Shown piece after piece: positions 18,737 through 28,407 of a DNA stretch of 64,000 nt. Below the pieces are notes generated by a model. The model was not told the DNA's origin. It saw nothing but the letters and a program-made list of their open reading frames with translations, and did not search any database. A program made the position numbers and the translations under genes. Position 1 is the stretch's first letter; the number at the start of each line of letters is the position of its first letter. This DNA is from Microbacterium aoyamense (GTDB taxonomy: Bacteria; Actinomycetota; Actinomycetes; Actinomycetales; Microbacteriaceae), in assembly GCF_023155855.1 (NCBI RefSeq), contig NZ_JAKNUT010000004.1, forward strand, positions 310,001 to 374,000, given 5' to 3'.

Positions 18737-19357
18737 GTGATCGCCGATCCTCCCGTGCGGAGTGCTCCCCTCGCGCGGATCTCGCGCGAGGCCGTGCGGG
18801 AGAACGCCGCAGGCCTCGCTCCCGGCAGCACCGTCGGGATCGCGGCGGACGCGCTCGGCCACGGTGCCGACGAGGTCGCCGCGATCCTTCTCGCACACGG
18901 TCTCGTGCCCGACCCCGCAGGGATCGAGAATGCCGACCGCGTGCTGGGCCTCGCAGAGGGGACCGTTTCCGCCATGCGCATGTCGGGCACGGTGCTGAGC
19001 GTGAAGCCGCTGTTCGCTGGCGAGGGCGTGTCGTACGGCTACGCGCACCGCGCGGCGCACGACACGCACGTCGCACTCGTCGTCGGCGGATACGCGCAGG
19101 GGATCGTGCGCTCGCTCGGGGGTCGCGCGTCGGTCACGATCGCGGGGGAGCGGCATCCCATCGTCGGTCGCGTCGCGATGGACGTCTGCGTCGTCGACAT
19201 CGGCGACGCGCCCGTCTGGCGGGGCGCCGAGGTCGTCTTCTTCGGCGATGTCTCGCACGGAGAGCCTTCGGTTTCGGACTGGGCATCCGCGTCCGGTCTG
19301 ACCACGCTCGAGATCGTCACGACCGTCGGTCTTCGGTCACAGCGGGTGTGGTCGTGA
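18737..19357 (+). CDS. Alanine-racemase-like protein reduced mainly to the C-terminal domain
   Basis: A 206-residue fold-type III racemase relative. Residues 1-70 are a shrunken remnant of the N-terminal region in which the PLP-lysine motif VVKANAYGHG has become GIAADALGHG, so the lysine is Ala36; the rest of the TIM barrel is missing. Residues 80-206 are a good Ala_racemase_C domain with the catalytic tyrosine in GVSYGYAH (Tyr100), GGYAQG, and VGRVAMD (Met148-Asp149). A TAGTCT -10-like box ends about 7 nt before the GTG, suggesting its own leaderless promoter. It overlaps the next racemase gene by 4 nt, and I infer that they form a pair. Confidence 0.85.
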   Translation: MIADPPVRSAPLARISREAVRENAAGLAPGSTVGIAADALGHGADEVAAILLAHGLVPDPAGIENADRVLGLAEGTVSAMRMSGTVLSVKPLFAGEGVSYGYAHRAAHDTHVALVVGGYAQGIVRSLGGRASVTIAGERHPIVGRVAMDVCVVDIGDAPVWRGAEVVFFGDVSHGEPSVSDWASASGLTTLEIVTTVGLRSQRVWS

Positions 19358-20382
19358 AGCCGCTCCTGCGCGTCGACCTCGACGCCTTCGCCGCGAACCT
19401 GGCCCGCATCCGCACGCAGGTCGAGCCCGCGCAGCACATGCTCGTCGTGAAGGACGACGCGTATGGTCACGGCCTCGAGCAGATCGTGCGCCGCGCGTGG
19501 CGCGAGGGTGTGCGGTGGTTCGGCGCCTTCGACGTGCGCACGGGCGCCGACGTGCGCCGCGTCGCAGGCCCGGAGGCGCGGATCTTCGCGTGGATCGCGG
19601 CGACGGATGCCGAGGTGCGCGCGGCCCTCGATCTCGACCTCGACATCGGGGTCGGTGAGCCGACGCTCCTGGACGACGTGGCGCGTCTCGCCGACGGCGG
19701 GCGCGCGCGCGTGCACCTCAAGATCGACACCGGTCTGCACCGCAACGGCATCCGCACGGAGGATTGGGATGCCGCAATCCGCCGAGCGGCGGAGCACGAG
19801 GCATCCGGAGCCATCGTCGTGGAGGGCATCTGGAGTCACCTCGCAGAGGCGTCGGACGACGAGGACGACGCGGCTGCGGCTGCGTTCTCGACGGCGGTCG
19901 AGGCCGCGCGCGATGCGGGCTTGACCCCGCGTATCCGGCATCTCGCGGCCAGTGCTGCGTCGTTCGAACGGCCCGAATTCCGAGGGGACCTCGTGCGCGT
20001 CGGCGCGTTCGCGTACGGGATCCGCCCTGCGGGCGGACCGGGAGAGGGCGACCTGGGCATCCGGCGCATCGCCTCGCTCGTCGCTCCCGTCGTCGCGGTG
20101 GAGCCCGCCGGTGTGCGGGTCGCGACCGGATCACTCCACGGATTGCCGTCGACCCTCGCGGGCCGGGTCACGGTCAGCACGCCGGTCGGACCGCGCCGGC
20201 TGATCCGTGTCGGGGCACTCGAAAGCGTCGTCGAAAGCTGGCGGGAGGCGCTGCGCGGCGACGAAGTCGTCGTCTACGGCGAGGGCGCCGCCTCGGCGAC
20301 GGATCTGGCCGAGCAGACCGACACGATCGGCGAAGAGATCGCCGTACGGGTGTCGCCGCTCGTCGAGCGGGTCTGGCTCTAG
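19354..20382 (+). CDS. Alanine-racemase-like protein with PLP barrel but degenerate C-terminal domain
   Basis: A 342-residue fold-type III PLP protein. The N-terminal TIM barrel is intact: LRVDLDAFAANL, the PLP lysine in VVKDDAYGHG (Lys33), HLKIDTGLHRNGI, IWSHLAEASD and VRVGAFAYGI. The C-terminal domain has lost the catalytic-tyrosine motif (usual VSYGxT replaced by the GVRVATGS region) and the Met-Asp motif (RVGALES). The start GTG at 19354 overlaps the preceding stop; GTG 19348 is an alternative. Alone it should lack the second-subunit residues of a racemase active site, which its neighbour retains. It could be a true alanine racemase, another amino-acid racemase, or a PLP protein of changed function. 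Confidence 0.86.
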   Translation: MKPLLRVDLDAFAANLARIRTQVEPAQHMLVVKDDAYGHGLEQIVRRAWREGVRWFGAFDVRTGADVRRVAGPEARIFAWIAATDAEVRAALDLDLDIGVGEPTLLDDVARLADGGRARVHLKIDTGLHRNGIRTEDWDAAIRRAAEHEASGAIVVEGIWSHLAEASDDEDDAAAAAFSTAVEAARDAGLTPRIRHLAASAASFERPEFRGDLVRVGAFAYGIRPAGGPGEGDLGIRRIASLVAPVVAVEPAGVRVATGSLHGLPSTLAGRVTVSTPVGPRRLIRVGALESVVESWREALRGDEVVVYGEGAASATDLAEQTDTIGEEIAVRVSPLVERVWL

Positions 20383-20383
20383 A

Positions 20384-20608
20384 TCAGCGCGCCTCGGCGA
20401 GACGAGCCGTCTCGTCGTGCCACGACGTCGCGATCGAGCGCAGCTTCTCTTCGTACTTGCGGCCGTGGTGGGCGCAGAAGAGCAGCTCACTGCCGTTGAC
20501 CTCGGCGGCGATGTAAGCCTGTGCCCCGCAGGAATCGCAGCGATCCATGGCGCTCAGGCGGTATTCGAGGACGGCGGTGTTCTCAGCGGGTGTCGAAAGC
20601 GTGTTCAT
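20384..20608 (-). CDS. Small zinc-ribbon-like protein (DUF7455 type)
   Basis: A 74-residue soluble protein with a CDSCGAQAY motif and a downstream FCAHHGRKY, which together can make a Cys3-His type metal site. It matches a small actinobacterial family found next to topoisomerase genes; the DUF7455 label is from memory. GGAGG precedes the ATG. The stop abuts that of the convergent racemase gene. Function unknown. Confidence 0.82.
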   Translation of the reverse strand: MNTLSTPAENTAVLEYRLSAMDRCDSCGAQAYIAAEVNGSELLFCAHHGRKYEEKLRSIATSWHDETARLAEAR

Positions 20609-20777
20609 CTCGGTGCCTCCTCGTATGTGTGGAGCGTTTCGTGCAGGTATGAAATACAACCACGGCATTGTTTCGAGAATGCCGCGAATCGGTCGCAGTT
20701 CGCTCACCGCGTACGCGATCACGCCCGTCGCCGTGTCTGCGGCTGCATGTCATTCGGCGCGGATACGCTTGAGGATT

Positions 20778-22847
20778 GTGACCGCCGAGTATTCCGCCCA
20801 TCACCTCCAGGTGCTCGAGGGACTCGAAGCGGTCCGCAAACGCCCCGGCATGTACATCGGCTCCACCGACTCGCGCGGGCTCATGCACTGCCTCTGGGAG
20901 ATCATCGACAACTCCGTCGACGAGGCCCTCGGGGGGTTCGGTTCACGGATCGACATCATCCTGCACCCCGACGGCAGCGTCGAAGTGCGAGACCGCGCCC
21001 GCGGCATCCCCGTCGACATCGAACCGCGCACCGGGCTCTCGGGCGTCGAGGTCGTCTTCACGAAGCTCCACGCCGGCGGCAAGTTCGGCGGCGGTTCCTA
21101 CGCAGCCTCGGGAGGGCTCCACGGCGTCGGAGCATCGGTCGTCAACGCCCTCTCGGAGCGTCTGGACGTCGAGGTCGACCGCGGCGGCAAGACGTGGGCG
21201 ATGTCCTTCCACCGCGGAGAGCCGGGCGTCTTCGCGAACGGCGCACCCGACAGCGCCTTCACGCCGTTCGAGAAGAGCTCCGAGCTGCGGGTGGTCGGCC
21301 GTGCGGCCAAGGGTGTCACGGGCACCCGCATCCGCTACTGGGCCGACCGGCAGATCTTCACGAAGGACGCCGCCTTCAACCTGCAGGAGCTCGAGCAGCG
21401 CGCCCGTCAGACGGCGTTCCTCGTTCCGGGGCTCGAGATCGTCATCCGCGACGAGCGCGGTGAGGCCGTCGAGGAGACGAGCTACCGCTTCGACGGCGGC
21501 ATCTCGGAGTTCGCCGATTTCCTCGCGCCCGATGCCGCGATCACCGACACCTGGCGCCTCGCGGGCACCGGGAGCTTCACCGAGACCGTCCCCGTGCTGC
21601 AGCCGTCCGGCGCCATGGTGCCCACCGAGGTCGAGCGCGAGTGCCACGTCGACATCGCGGTGCGGTGGGGCACGGGATACGAGACGACATCCCGCTCGTT
21701 CGTCAACATCATCGCGACGCCCAAGGGCGGCACGCATCAGGCGGGCTTCGACCTCGGCCTCATGAAGGTGCTGCGCACCCAGGTCGAGCAGAACGCGCGA
21801 CGCTTGAAGGTCGGCAACGACAAGCTCGAGAAAGACGACATCCTCGCGGGTCTCACTGCCGTTCTCACGGTCCGTCTGCCCGAACCGCAGTTCGAAGGCC
21901 AGACGAAGGAAGTGCTCGGTACGCCGGCTGTCCGCCAGATCGTCGCGAACGTCGTCTCACGCGAGCTCGCGGCGCGGTTCAGCTCGACCAAGCGCGACGA
22001 CAAGGCGCAGACGGCGCTGCTGCTCGAGAAGGTCGTCTCGGAGATGAAGGCGCGCATCTCGGCGCGCACCCACAAAGAGACGCAGCGCCGCAAGAACGCC
22101 CTCGAGTCCTCGTCGCTTCCGGCGAAGCTCGCCGACTGCCGCACGAACGACGTCGAGGCATCCGAGCTCTTCATCGTCGAGGGCGACTCGGCGCTCGGCA
22201 CGGCCAAGCTCGCGCGCAACAGCGAGTACCAGGCTCTGCTGCCCATCCGCGGCAAGATCCTCAATGTGCAGAAGGCGTCGATCAGCGACATGCTGAGCAA
22301 CGCGGAATGCGCCGCGATCATCCAGGTGATCGGCGCGGGCTCGGGTCGATCGTTCGATCTCGAGGCCGCCCGCTACGGCAAGATCGTGCTGATGACCGAC
22401 GCCGACGTCGACGGCGCGCACATCCGCACGCTGCTGCTGACCCTCATCTTCCGATACATGCGCCCGCTCGTCGACGCGGGGCGCGTGTACGCCGCCGTCC
22501 CCCCGCTGCATCGGATCATCGTGATGAACCCGGGCTCGAAGCCGAACGAGACGATCTACACCTACTCGGAGCAAGAGCTGCATACCCTGCAGGCGCGCTT
22601 GACCAAGGCCGGCAAGCGCTGGCAGGAGCCCGTGCAGCGCTACAAGGGTCTCGGCGAGATGGATGCCGATCAGCTCGCGACGACGACGATGGATCGCTCG
22701 GGGCGCACCTTGCGTCGCGTTCAGATGAAGGATGCCGAGGCCGCGGCATCCGTCTTCGAACTCCTCATGGGCACCGACGTCGGGCCCCGCAAGGAGTTCA
22801 TCATCGACTCGTCCGCCAACCTCAGCCGCGAACGCATCGACGCATAG
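20778..22847 (+). CDS. parE: DNA topoisomerase IV subunit B (type IIA, ATPase subunit)
   Basis: A 689-residue type IIA topoisomerase B subunit. The GHKL ATPase site shows DNSVDEALGG and GGLHGVGASVVNALS, and the Toprim region shows EGDSALGTAKLARNSEYQALLPIRGK and DADVDGAHIR. The GTG start with GAGG just upstream gives MTAEYSAHHL, matching the family. It is assigned as ParE, not GyrB, because the partner at 23513 is ParC-like and gyrBA usually lies near the origin. Converges with the nitroreductase gene. Confidence 0.92.
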   Translation: MTAEYSAHHLQVLEGLEAVRKRPGMYIGSTDSRGLMHCLWEIIDNSVDEALGGFGSRIDIILHPDGSVEVRDRARGIPVDIEPRTGLSGVEVVFTKLHAGGKFGGGSYAASGGLHGVGASVVNALSERLDVEVDRGGKTWAMSFHRGEPGVFANGAPDSAFTPFEKSSELRVVGRAAKGVTGTRIRYWADRQIFTKDAAFNLQELEQRARQTAFLVPGLEIVIRDERGEAVEETSYRFDGGISEFADFLAPDAAITDTWRLAGTGSFTETVPVLQPSGAMVPTEVERECHVDIAVRWGTGYETTSRSFVNIIATPKGGTHQAGFDLGLMKVLRTQVEQNARRLKVGNDKLEKDDILAGLTAVLTVRLPEPQFEGQTKEVLGTPAVRQIVANVVSRELAARFSSTKRDDKAQTALLLEKVVSEMKARISARTHKETQRRKNALESSSLPAKLADCRTNDVEASELFIVEGDSALGTAKLARNSEYQALLPIRGKILNVQKASISDMLSNAECAAIIQVIGAGSGRSFDLEAARYGKIVLMTDADVDGAHIRTLLLTLIFRYMRPLVDAGRVYAAVPPLHRIIVMNPGSKPNETIYTYSEQELHTLQARLTKAGKRWQEPVQRYKGLGEMDADQLATTTMDRSGRTLRRVQMKDAEAAASVFELLMGTDVGPRKEFIIDSSANLSRERIDA

Positions 22848-22850
22848 GGC

Positions 22851-23492
22851 TCACCAGCCGTCGATGTGCACGACCTCGTCCAGCGGCGCGCGATGCGCGG
22901 GACGGAAGTCCGTGCCGAGCGCATACGCGACGGGGAGCAGCACGCCCTGGTGGACGGTGGCGGGGATGCCGAGGAGCTCCGCGATCTCGCGCTCGTAGGC
23001 GAGGTGCAGGGTCGTCCACGCGCTGCCGAGGCCGCGCGCGCGAAGCGCGAGCTGCAGGCTCCACGCTGCAGGCAGCAGCGACCCCCAGAGCCCGGCCTGA
23101 GAGCCCGGCTCGAAGTCGTCTCGTCCGTTGAAGATCGCGCCGATCACGAGCACCGGGACCTCGGCCATGTGCTCCGCGAGGTAGTCCGCGCTCGACGAGA
23201 CGCGCTCCTGGACCGCTTGGCGCTCGGCGTCCGCATACGCCCGCCCGCCGGAGGAGCGGTACCGAGCGAACGACCGGGCGTAGAGCTCCGCGATGGCCGC
23301 GCGCTTGTCGGGGTCGGTGACGATGATCCAGTGCCAGGTCTGGGCGTTGCTCCCCGTCGGCGCCTGCAGGGCGACCTCGAGGGCTTCGCGCACGATCTCG
23401 AGCGGCACGGGTCTGGTGAGGTCGAGACGCTTGCGCACCGAGCGGGTCGTCGTCAGCAGTTCATCGGGATCGAGGGGGAGGAGATCGGTCAC
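22851..23492 (-). CDS. Nitroreductase family protein
   Basis: A 213-residue FMN-dependent nitroreductase-fold enzyme. The N-terminal RSVRKRLDLTRPV and QAPTGSNAQTWHW segments form the FMN site. The central SLLPAAWSLQLALRARGLGSAWTTLH and C-terminal HQGVLLPVAYALGTDFRPAHR are typical of the family. Natural substrate cannot be predicted. It separates parE and parC and lies 20 nt downstream of parC on the same strand. Confidence 0.92.
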   Translation of the reverse strand: MTDLLPLDPDELLTTTRSVRKRLDLTRPVPLEIVREALEVALQAPTGSNAQTWHWIIVTDPDKRAAIAELYARSFARYRSSGGRAYADAERQAVQERVSSSADYLAEHMAEVPVLVIGAIFNGRDDFEPGSQAGLWGSLLPAAWSLQLALRARGLGSAWTTLHLAYEREIAELLGIPATVHQGVLLPVAYALGTDFRPAHRAPLDEVVHIDGW

Positions 23493-23512
23493 AGCTCGAC
23501 GATAGCCGGGGG

Positions 23513-25969
23513 TCAGTCGACCCCGGTGCCGATCGCGGCGACGACGCCGTCGAGCGGGGCGCCCGAGGCATCCCGTTTCGCCCCGGCCGCCGGCAGTGCA
23601 CGCGTCGCTCCGTCCGCCCCGACGGCGCGCGGTTCGCTGCCCACCCAGGCGAGCGTGAGGGCGTTCTCGCCCTTGAGGAAGCGCTGCGCGCGCACACCGC
23701 CCGTGCCACGGCCCTTGGCGGGGAACTCGTCGAACGCCGAGACCTTCGCGGTCGCGGAGTCCGCCCCGGCGAGGGTCTCGGTCGAGCCCGCGACCGTCAC
23801 CACGACCACGTCGGGCGCGTCAGCGGGCACGACGTCGAACGAGACTACCCGCTCGCCCGACGACACGCGGATGCCCGCCATGCCGCCCGCCGAGCGACCC
23901 TGCGGGCGGACGGATGCCGCGTCGAAGCGCAGCAGCTGGGCATCGGTCGCGACGAAGACGAGTTCGGAGCCGTCCGGCGCGGGCGCCGCGCCGACGACGC
24001 GGTCGCCGTCCTTGAGGGCGATGAGCTCGACGTCGTGCTTGTTCGCGATCTCACTCGCGGAAACGCGCTTCACGACGCCCTGAGCCGTGCCGAGGGCGAT
24101 GACAGGGGTATCCACGAGCGGCACGACGGCGACGACGTGCTCGCCGGTCGGAAGCGCGAGGTACTGATCGGCACGCGTGCCGGCGGCGAGCTGGACCGAG
24201 TTGCCGGGCACAGCGGGCAGGTCGACGGGCGAGAACCGCACGATGCGACCGAGCGAAGTGACGGCGCCGAGATCCCCGCGCGTCGTCGTGTCGACCGCGG
24301 AGCGGATCGCGTCGTGCTTCGACCGGCGCGACGGCGGGACGATGCCACCGCCGTCCTCGTCGAGCGCGGCGCGCACCATGCGGCCGGTCGCCGAGAGGAA
24401 GACGCGGCACGGGGCGTCGGCGATCTGCAGATCGGCCGCCGCGGCTGCCGCCCGCGAACGCGGCTGGACCGGACCGCCATCGAGCAGGAGCGTGCGGCGC
24501 GGCGTGCCATAGGCCTCGGCTGCGGCATCCAGTTCCCGCGCCACCTGCGACCGCAGCAGAACGTCGCTCGCGAGAAGCTCTTCGAGCTGAGCGATCTCGG
24601 CTTTGAGGTTGTCGCGTTCGGTCTCGAGTTCGATGCGCGAGAACTTCGTCAGTCGCCGGAGACGCAACTCGAGGATGTACTCCGCCTGCAGCTGCGACAG
24701 ATCGAAGACGTCCATGAGGCGCGTGCGCGCCTGCTCGCCGTCGTCGGATGCACGGATGACCTGGATGACCTCGTCGATGTCGAGGATCGCGATGAGCAGA
24801 CCCTCGACGAGGTGCAGGCGCTCCTGCCGGCGCGCGAGGCGATAGCGGCTGCGGCGCGTCACGACACTGAGACGATGCGCGAGGTAGACCTGCAGGAGCT
24901 CCTTGAGGCCGAGCGTCTGCGGCTGCCCGTCGACGAGGGCGACGTTGTTGATGCTGAACGAGTCCTCGAGCGGAGTGAGGCGGTAAAGGTGCTCGAGGAC
25001 GGCGTTCGCGTCGAAGCCCGTCTTGATGCCGATGACGAGCCGCAGACCGTGGTGCCGGTCGGTGAGGTCGGTCACGTCGGCGATGCCCTGGAGCTTCTTC
25101 GCCGTGACGGCGTCCTTGATCTTCTCGATGATCCGCTCGGGACCGACGAGGTACGGCAGCTCGGTGACGATGATGCCCGTGCGCCGCGGACCGAGCGACT
25201 CGACGGACACCTTCGCGCGCGTGCGGAAGCTGCCGCGGCCCTTCGCGTAGGCGTCCTTGATGCCGTCGAGGCCGACGATGATGCCGCCGGAAGGCAGGTC
25301 GGGGCCGGGCACGAACTCCATGAGGTCTTCGACGGATGCCTCGGGGTTGTCGAGCAGGTGGATCGCGGCGCCCACGACCTCGATGAGATTGTGCGGCGCC
25401 ATGTTCGTCGCCATGCCGACCGCGATACCGGTCGTGCCGTTGACGAGCAAGTTCGGGAAGGCGGCGGGCAGGACCTCGGGCTGCTGGAACTGGCCGTCGT
25501 AGTTCGGGATGAAGTCGACGACGTCCTCGTCGAGGTTCTCGGTCAGCGCGAGCGCGGGCGCGGCGAGTCGCGCTTCGGTGTAGCGGGGCGCGGCGGGACC
25601 GTCGTCGAGCGAGCCGAAGTTGCCATGGCCGTCGACGAGCGGCACGCGCAGCGAGAACGGCTGTGCGAGGCGCACGAGCGCGTCGTAGATGGGCGCATCC
25701 CCGTGGGGGTGGAGCTTTCCCATGACCTCGCCGACGACGCGGGCGCTCTTGACGTGCCCGCGGTCGGGGCGCAGCCCCATGTCGGCCATCTGGAACAGAA
25801 TTCGCCGCTGCACCGGCTTGAGTCCGTCACGCGCGTCAGGCAGGGCGCGGGAGTAGATGACGGAGTACGCGTACTCGAGGAAGGACCCCTGCATCTCGGT
25901 CGAGACGTCGACGTCTTCGATGCGACCGTGATCGGCGGGGGAGGAGGAGTCGGTGCGGGATGCGGGCAT
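23513..25969 (-). CDS. parC: DNA topoisomerase IV subunit A
   Basis: An 818-residue type IIA topoisomerase A subunit that cuts and rejoins DNA. The catalytic tyrosine is Tyr130 in [10 protein letters not shown]. The quinolone-resistance region reads [10 protein letters not shown], with Ala92 where Escherichia coli GyrA has Ser83. The C-terminal half is a GyrA-like beta-pinwheel without the GyrA-box Q(R/K)RGGKG, supporting ParC over GyrA. The start MPASRTDSS is chosen over an upstream in-frame ATG that would overlap the neighbouring divergent gene. It works with ParE in chromosome decatenation. Confidence 0.93.
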   Translation of the reverse strand: MPASRTDSSSPADHGRIEDVDVSTEMQGSFLEYAYSVIYSRALPDARDGLKPVQRRILFQMADMGLRPDRGHVKSARVVGEVMGKLHPHGDAPIYDALVRLAQPFSLRVPLVDGHGNFGSLDDGPAAPRYTEARLAAPALALTENLDEDVVDFIPNYDGQFQQPEVLPAAFPNLLVNGTTGIAVGMATNMAPHNLIEVVGAAIHLLDNPEASVEDLMEFVPGPDLPSGGIIVGLDGIKDAYAKGRGSFRTRAKVSVESLGPRRTGIIVTELPYLVGPERIIEKIKDAVTAKKLQGIADVTDLTDRHHGLRLVIGIKTGFDANAVLEHLYRLTPLEDSFSINNVALVDGQPQTLGLKELLQVYLAHRLSVVTRRSRYRLARRQERLHLVEGLLIAILDIDEVIQVIRASDDGEQARTRLMDVFDLSQLQAEYILELRLRRLTKFSRIELETERDNLKAEIAQLEELLASDVLLRSQVARELDAAAEAYGTPRRTLLLDGGPVQPRSRAAAAAADLQIADAPCRVFLSATGRMVRAALDEDGGGIVPPSRRSKHDAIRSAVDTTTRGDLGAVTSLGRIVRFSPVDLPAVPGNSVQLAAGTRADQYLALPTGEHVVAVVPLVDTPVIALGTAQGVVKRVSASEIANKHDVELIALKDGDRVVGAAPAPDGSELVFVATDAQLLRFDAASVRPQGRSAGGMAGIRVSSGERVVSFDVVPADAPDVVVVTVAGSTETLAGADSATAKVSAFDEFPAKGRGTGGVRAQRFLKGENALTLAWVGSEPRAVGADGATRALPAAGAKRDASGAPLDGVVAAIGTGVD

Positions 25970-26037
25970 TGTGCGGAAGAGGCCTCGGTGACAGCGGGTT
26001 CGGGTGGAGGCCTGCCGCCTGTGCGAGACTGGCCCCG

Positions 26038-27147
26038 ATGCCACTCAGCCTACCCGCGGACCCGCCCCGGGCCCGGAGCCTCACCGGTGTCGTGCCACAG
26101 CTGTTCGACGCCCTCGACGGACGCTCGGAGTGGTTCGCACCGGCCACGTCGGCCATCGTCCTGCTCGTCGACGGTCTCGGCGCCGCGAACCTCGCGGCCC
26201 GGTCGGGTCACGCTCGCTTCCTGTCGCAGATCGGCACGAAGAAGGATGTCGCCCGCACGGTCTTCCCGTCCACGACCGCGACCGCGCTGACGGGACTGCT
26301 GACCGGCGAGCCCGCGGGCGAACACGGAATCGTCGGCTACCGCGCGCGGATCCCCGGCACCGACGAGGTGCTCAATCAGCTCCGCGGTTACGACACCGAC
26401 GGCCTGCCGACCTCGTGGCAGCGCGCGCCGCGCCTCGTGGCTCAGCGGCCCTCGTTCGTCGTCTCCAAGGCACAGTACGCCGGCACCGGCTTCACGCAGG
26501 CGATCATGGGGGAGGCGGAGTTCGTGGCCGTGGCCGACCTCACCGAGCGGGCCGAACGCGCCGCAGCGCTCGCGGCGCAGCATCCCGGCTCCTTCATCTA
26601 TCTCTATATGACCGAACTCGACGCCGCGGGTCACAAGCACGGCTGGCAGTCCGACGAATGGATCGCAGCGCTGGAGAGAGTGGATGCCGCGGCCAGCGCG
26701 CTCGGCGCCGCGCTCGCCCCGGGCACAGGCGCGGTCATCACGGGCGACCACGGCATGGTCGACGTGCCGCGGCACCGACAGGTGCTCCTCTCGGATGGCG
26801 ACCGCCTGCTGGACGGCGTGCACCTGATCGGCGGCGAGCCGCGCATGCTGCACCTGTACTCCGAGCCCGGACGGGCGGCCGACGTGCGCGCCGCATGGGA
26901 GGCATCGGAGTCCGGGCGATCCTGGGTCATGTCCCGCGACGAGGCGATCGGGGCCGGGCTCTTCGGGCCCGTCGACCCTGCGGTGCGCGAGCGGATCGGA
27001 GACGTTCTCGTCGCGGCGCGCGCGGCCGTCGCGTACTACGACGATCGTGAACCCGACAAGAAGCCGCAGAACATGATCGGCCAGCACGGCTCGCTCACCA
27101 ACGAGGAGCGGGTCGTCCCGCTCCTGCGACTCGGCGCTATCGCCTGA
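26038..27147 (+). CDS. Alkaline-phosphatase-superfamily phosphodiesterase
   Basis: A 369-residue protein of the type I phosphodiesterase/nucleotide pyrophosphatase family. The metal and nucleophile segment [12 protein letters not shown] is followed by the nucleophile motif [16 protein letters not shown] with the active Thr/Ser. [13 protein letters not shown] and [14 protein letters not shown] carry the remaining metal ligands. No signal peptide is evident, so it is probably cytoplasmic. Converges with sepH with a gap of 4 nt. Confidence 0.91.
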   Translation: MPLSLPADPPRARSLTGVVPQLFDALDGRSEWFAPATSAIVLLVDGLGAANLAARSGHARFLSQIGTKKDVARTVFPSTTATALTGLLTGEPAGEHGIVGYRARIPGTDEVLNQLRGYDTDGLPTSWQRAPRLVAQRPSFVVSKAQYAGTGFTQAIMGEAEFVAVADLTERAERAAALAAQHPGSFIYLYMTELDAAGHKHGWQSDEWIAALERVDAAASALGAALAPGTGAVITGDHGMVDVPRHRQVLLSDGDRLLDGVHLIGGEPRMLHLYSEPGRAADVRAAWEASESGRSWVMSRDEAIGAGLFGPVDPAVRERIGDVLVAARAAVAYYDDREPDKKPQNMIGQHGSLTNEERVVPLLRLGAIA

Positions 27148-27151
27148 GTCG

Positions 27152-28183
27152 TCAGTCCTCGCCCTTGGCGCCGAAGACGATCTCGTCCCACGACGGCATC
27201 GATGAGCGACCCTTGCGACGGCCGGCGGCTTCGGCCACCGCGACGGGCTCGAGGCGCGCGTCTTCGTCGTCCTCCGCGCCCTCGGTCTCGTCGTAGCCCG
27301 GCTCGAGGGCATCGAACAGCGCCACCGGCGCCGACGTGCGGGCCGGGGCGACCTCGTCCGTCCCGGGCAGCGGCTCGCGCTGGCCGCGACGCCGGCGCAG
27401 CGCCTCGAGAAGGTCGGCCGTTTCGGCGGACGTGACGGTCGGCTCGCTCGCGCGCTTGATCGCAGCCTGTTGGACGGCGGGCGCGACGGGCTCGGGCAGT
27501 TCCGGCGAATCGAGATCGGCGTCCGGGATGCGACGCGGGCCGAACGCGCCGCTGTCGAAGCGCGACTCGTCCTTCTGCGTCGCCGAGTCGAGAGCGCGCA
27601 GACGGGGGATCAGCCCCTCGGGCAGCGAGCCCTGCCGGGAGAGCTGCGTCGCGTCGGAGTTCTGAGGCGACAGCGTGCCACGGCGGGGATCGAAGCCCCA
27701 GCGCGCATCGTGATCGATGTCGTTCGCAGTGAACTCGAGCTTGACGACCCAGCCCGTGGGCTCCTTCCAGCTCGTCCACCGCTCGCCGGATGCGCCTGCC
27801 TCGGCGAGCTTGGCCCGCACGGCCGAGCCGAAGCTCGGGTGCGGATCGCCATCGAGCTCGGTCGCCAGCAGCACGGGAACGGCGAGTGCCTGACCGACGA
27901 TGTGCTCGCGTTCGGCCAGCACCGGACGCTCGAACCGCACGACGTCCTCGACGCGGGCGCCCAGCAGCTGAGCGACCTCTTCCGCGGACAGGCCAGCGCG
28001 GATGTGCGACTGGATCTCACGCGGGCTCGGGCGATCGACGGGTGCGTCCGCACTCGCGTCGGATCTGCTCCGACGCAATTCGGCGCGCAACGATTCGTTG
28101 ACGGCCAAGGCGAAACGCTCGCCCGACTCGGTCGCCAGGATGAGCTTGTCGTCCTCGGTGGCGATGACTCTGAGCTGTTCCAT
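27152..28183 (-). CDS. sepH: Septation protein SepH
   Basis: A 343-residue actinobacterial cell-division protein that promotes FtsZ assembly. The N-terminal DUF3071 domain (about residues 1-190) includes EQLRVIATEDDKLILATE, a helix-turn-helix-like REIQSHIRAGLSAEEVAQLLG, and GWVVKLEFTANDIDHDARW. A long disordered acidic region follows, ending in the short conserved tail PSWDEIVFG that contacts FtsZ in family members. Start chosen at MEQLRV, preceded by GGAGGG. Confidence 0.94.
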   Translation of the reverse strand: MEQLRVIATEDDKLILATESGERFALAVNESLRAELRRSRSDASADAPVDRPSPREIQSHIRAGLSAEEVAQLLGARVEDVVRFERPVLAEREHIVGQALAVPVLLATELDGDPHPSFGSAVRAKLAEAGASGERWTSWKEPTGWVVKLEFTANDIDHDARWGFDPRRGTLSPQNSDATQLSRQGSLPEGLIPRLRALDSATQKDESRFDSGAFGPRRIPDADLDSPELPEPVAPAVQQAAIKRASEPTVTSAETADLLEALRRRRGQREPLPGTDEVAPARTSAPVALFDALEPGYDETEGAEDDEDARLEPVAVAEAAGRRKGRSSMPSWDEIVFGAKGED

Positions 28184-28301
28184 GCGAAAAGCCCTCCGAT
28201 CCAGCTGTCTCCGCACCATGCTGACACGCTGCACACCGTTCGCCGGGAATATCGCGCGCGCGCCGTGAGTTTCACGCGGAGCACGCCGCGTCAGGGGTGT
28301 G

Positions 28302-28407
28302 AGCATTTGCGAAATGCCCCGCCGTCGTGCAAACTATCGCCGCCCAAGCTGGCCGAAAGCCAGGGGCGCAAAGACTCGAGAAATCCGGAAGTTGAGACGC
28401 TGAAGCA
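28302..28407 (+). promoter_or_regulatory. Structured leader before the DUF4193 gene, possibly GEMM-like riboswitch
   Basis: The gap before 28408 holds consecutive stem-loops: a GCATTT/AAATGC hairpin, then GCAAACT (28329-28335), a CTGGC/GCCAG stem capped by CGAAA (28349-28363), then GGGGCGCAAAG (28363-28373). The order GCAAAC, GAAA-capped stem, GGxxGCAAAG recalls the c-di-GMP-I (GEMM) riboswitch core, but the adjoining P1 pairing and second domain do not fit well. It could equally be another structured 5' leader. Confidence 0.3.

Noticed and set aside
18737..20382. Racemase pair as one alr gene split by a frameshift
   Set aside because: Both proteins have their own N-terminal and C-terminal remnants, and the C-terminal-domain protein comes first. 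They are paralogues, not two halves of one broken gene.
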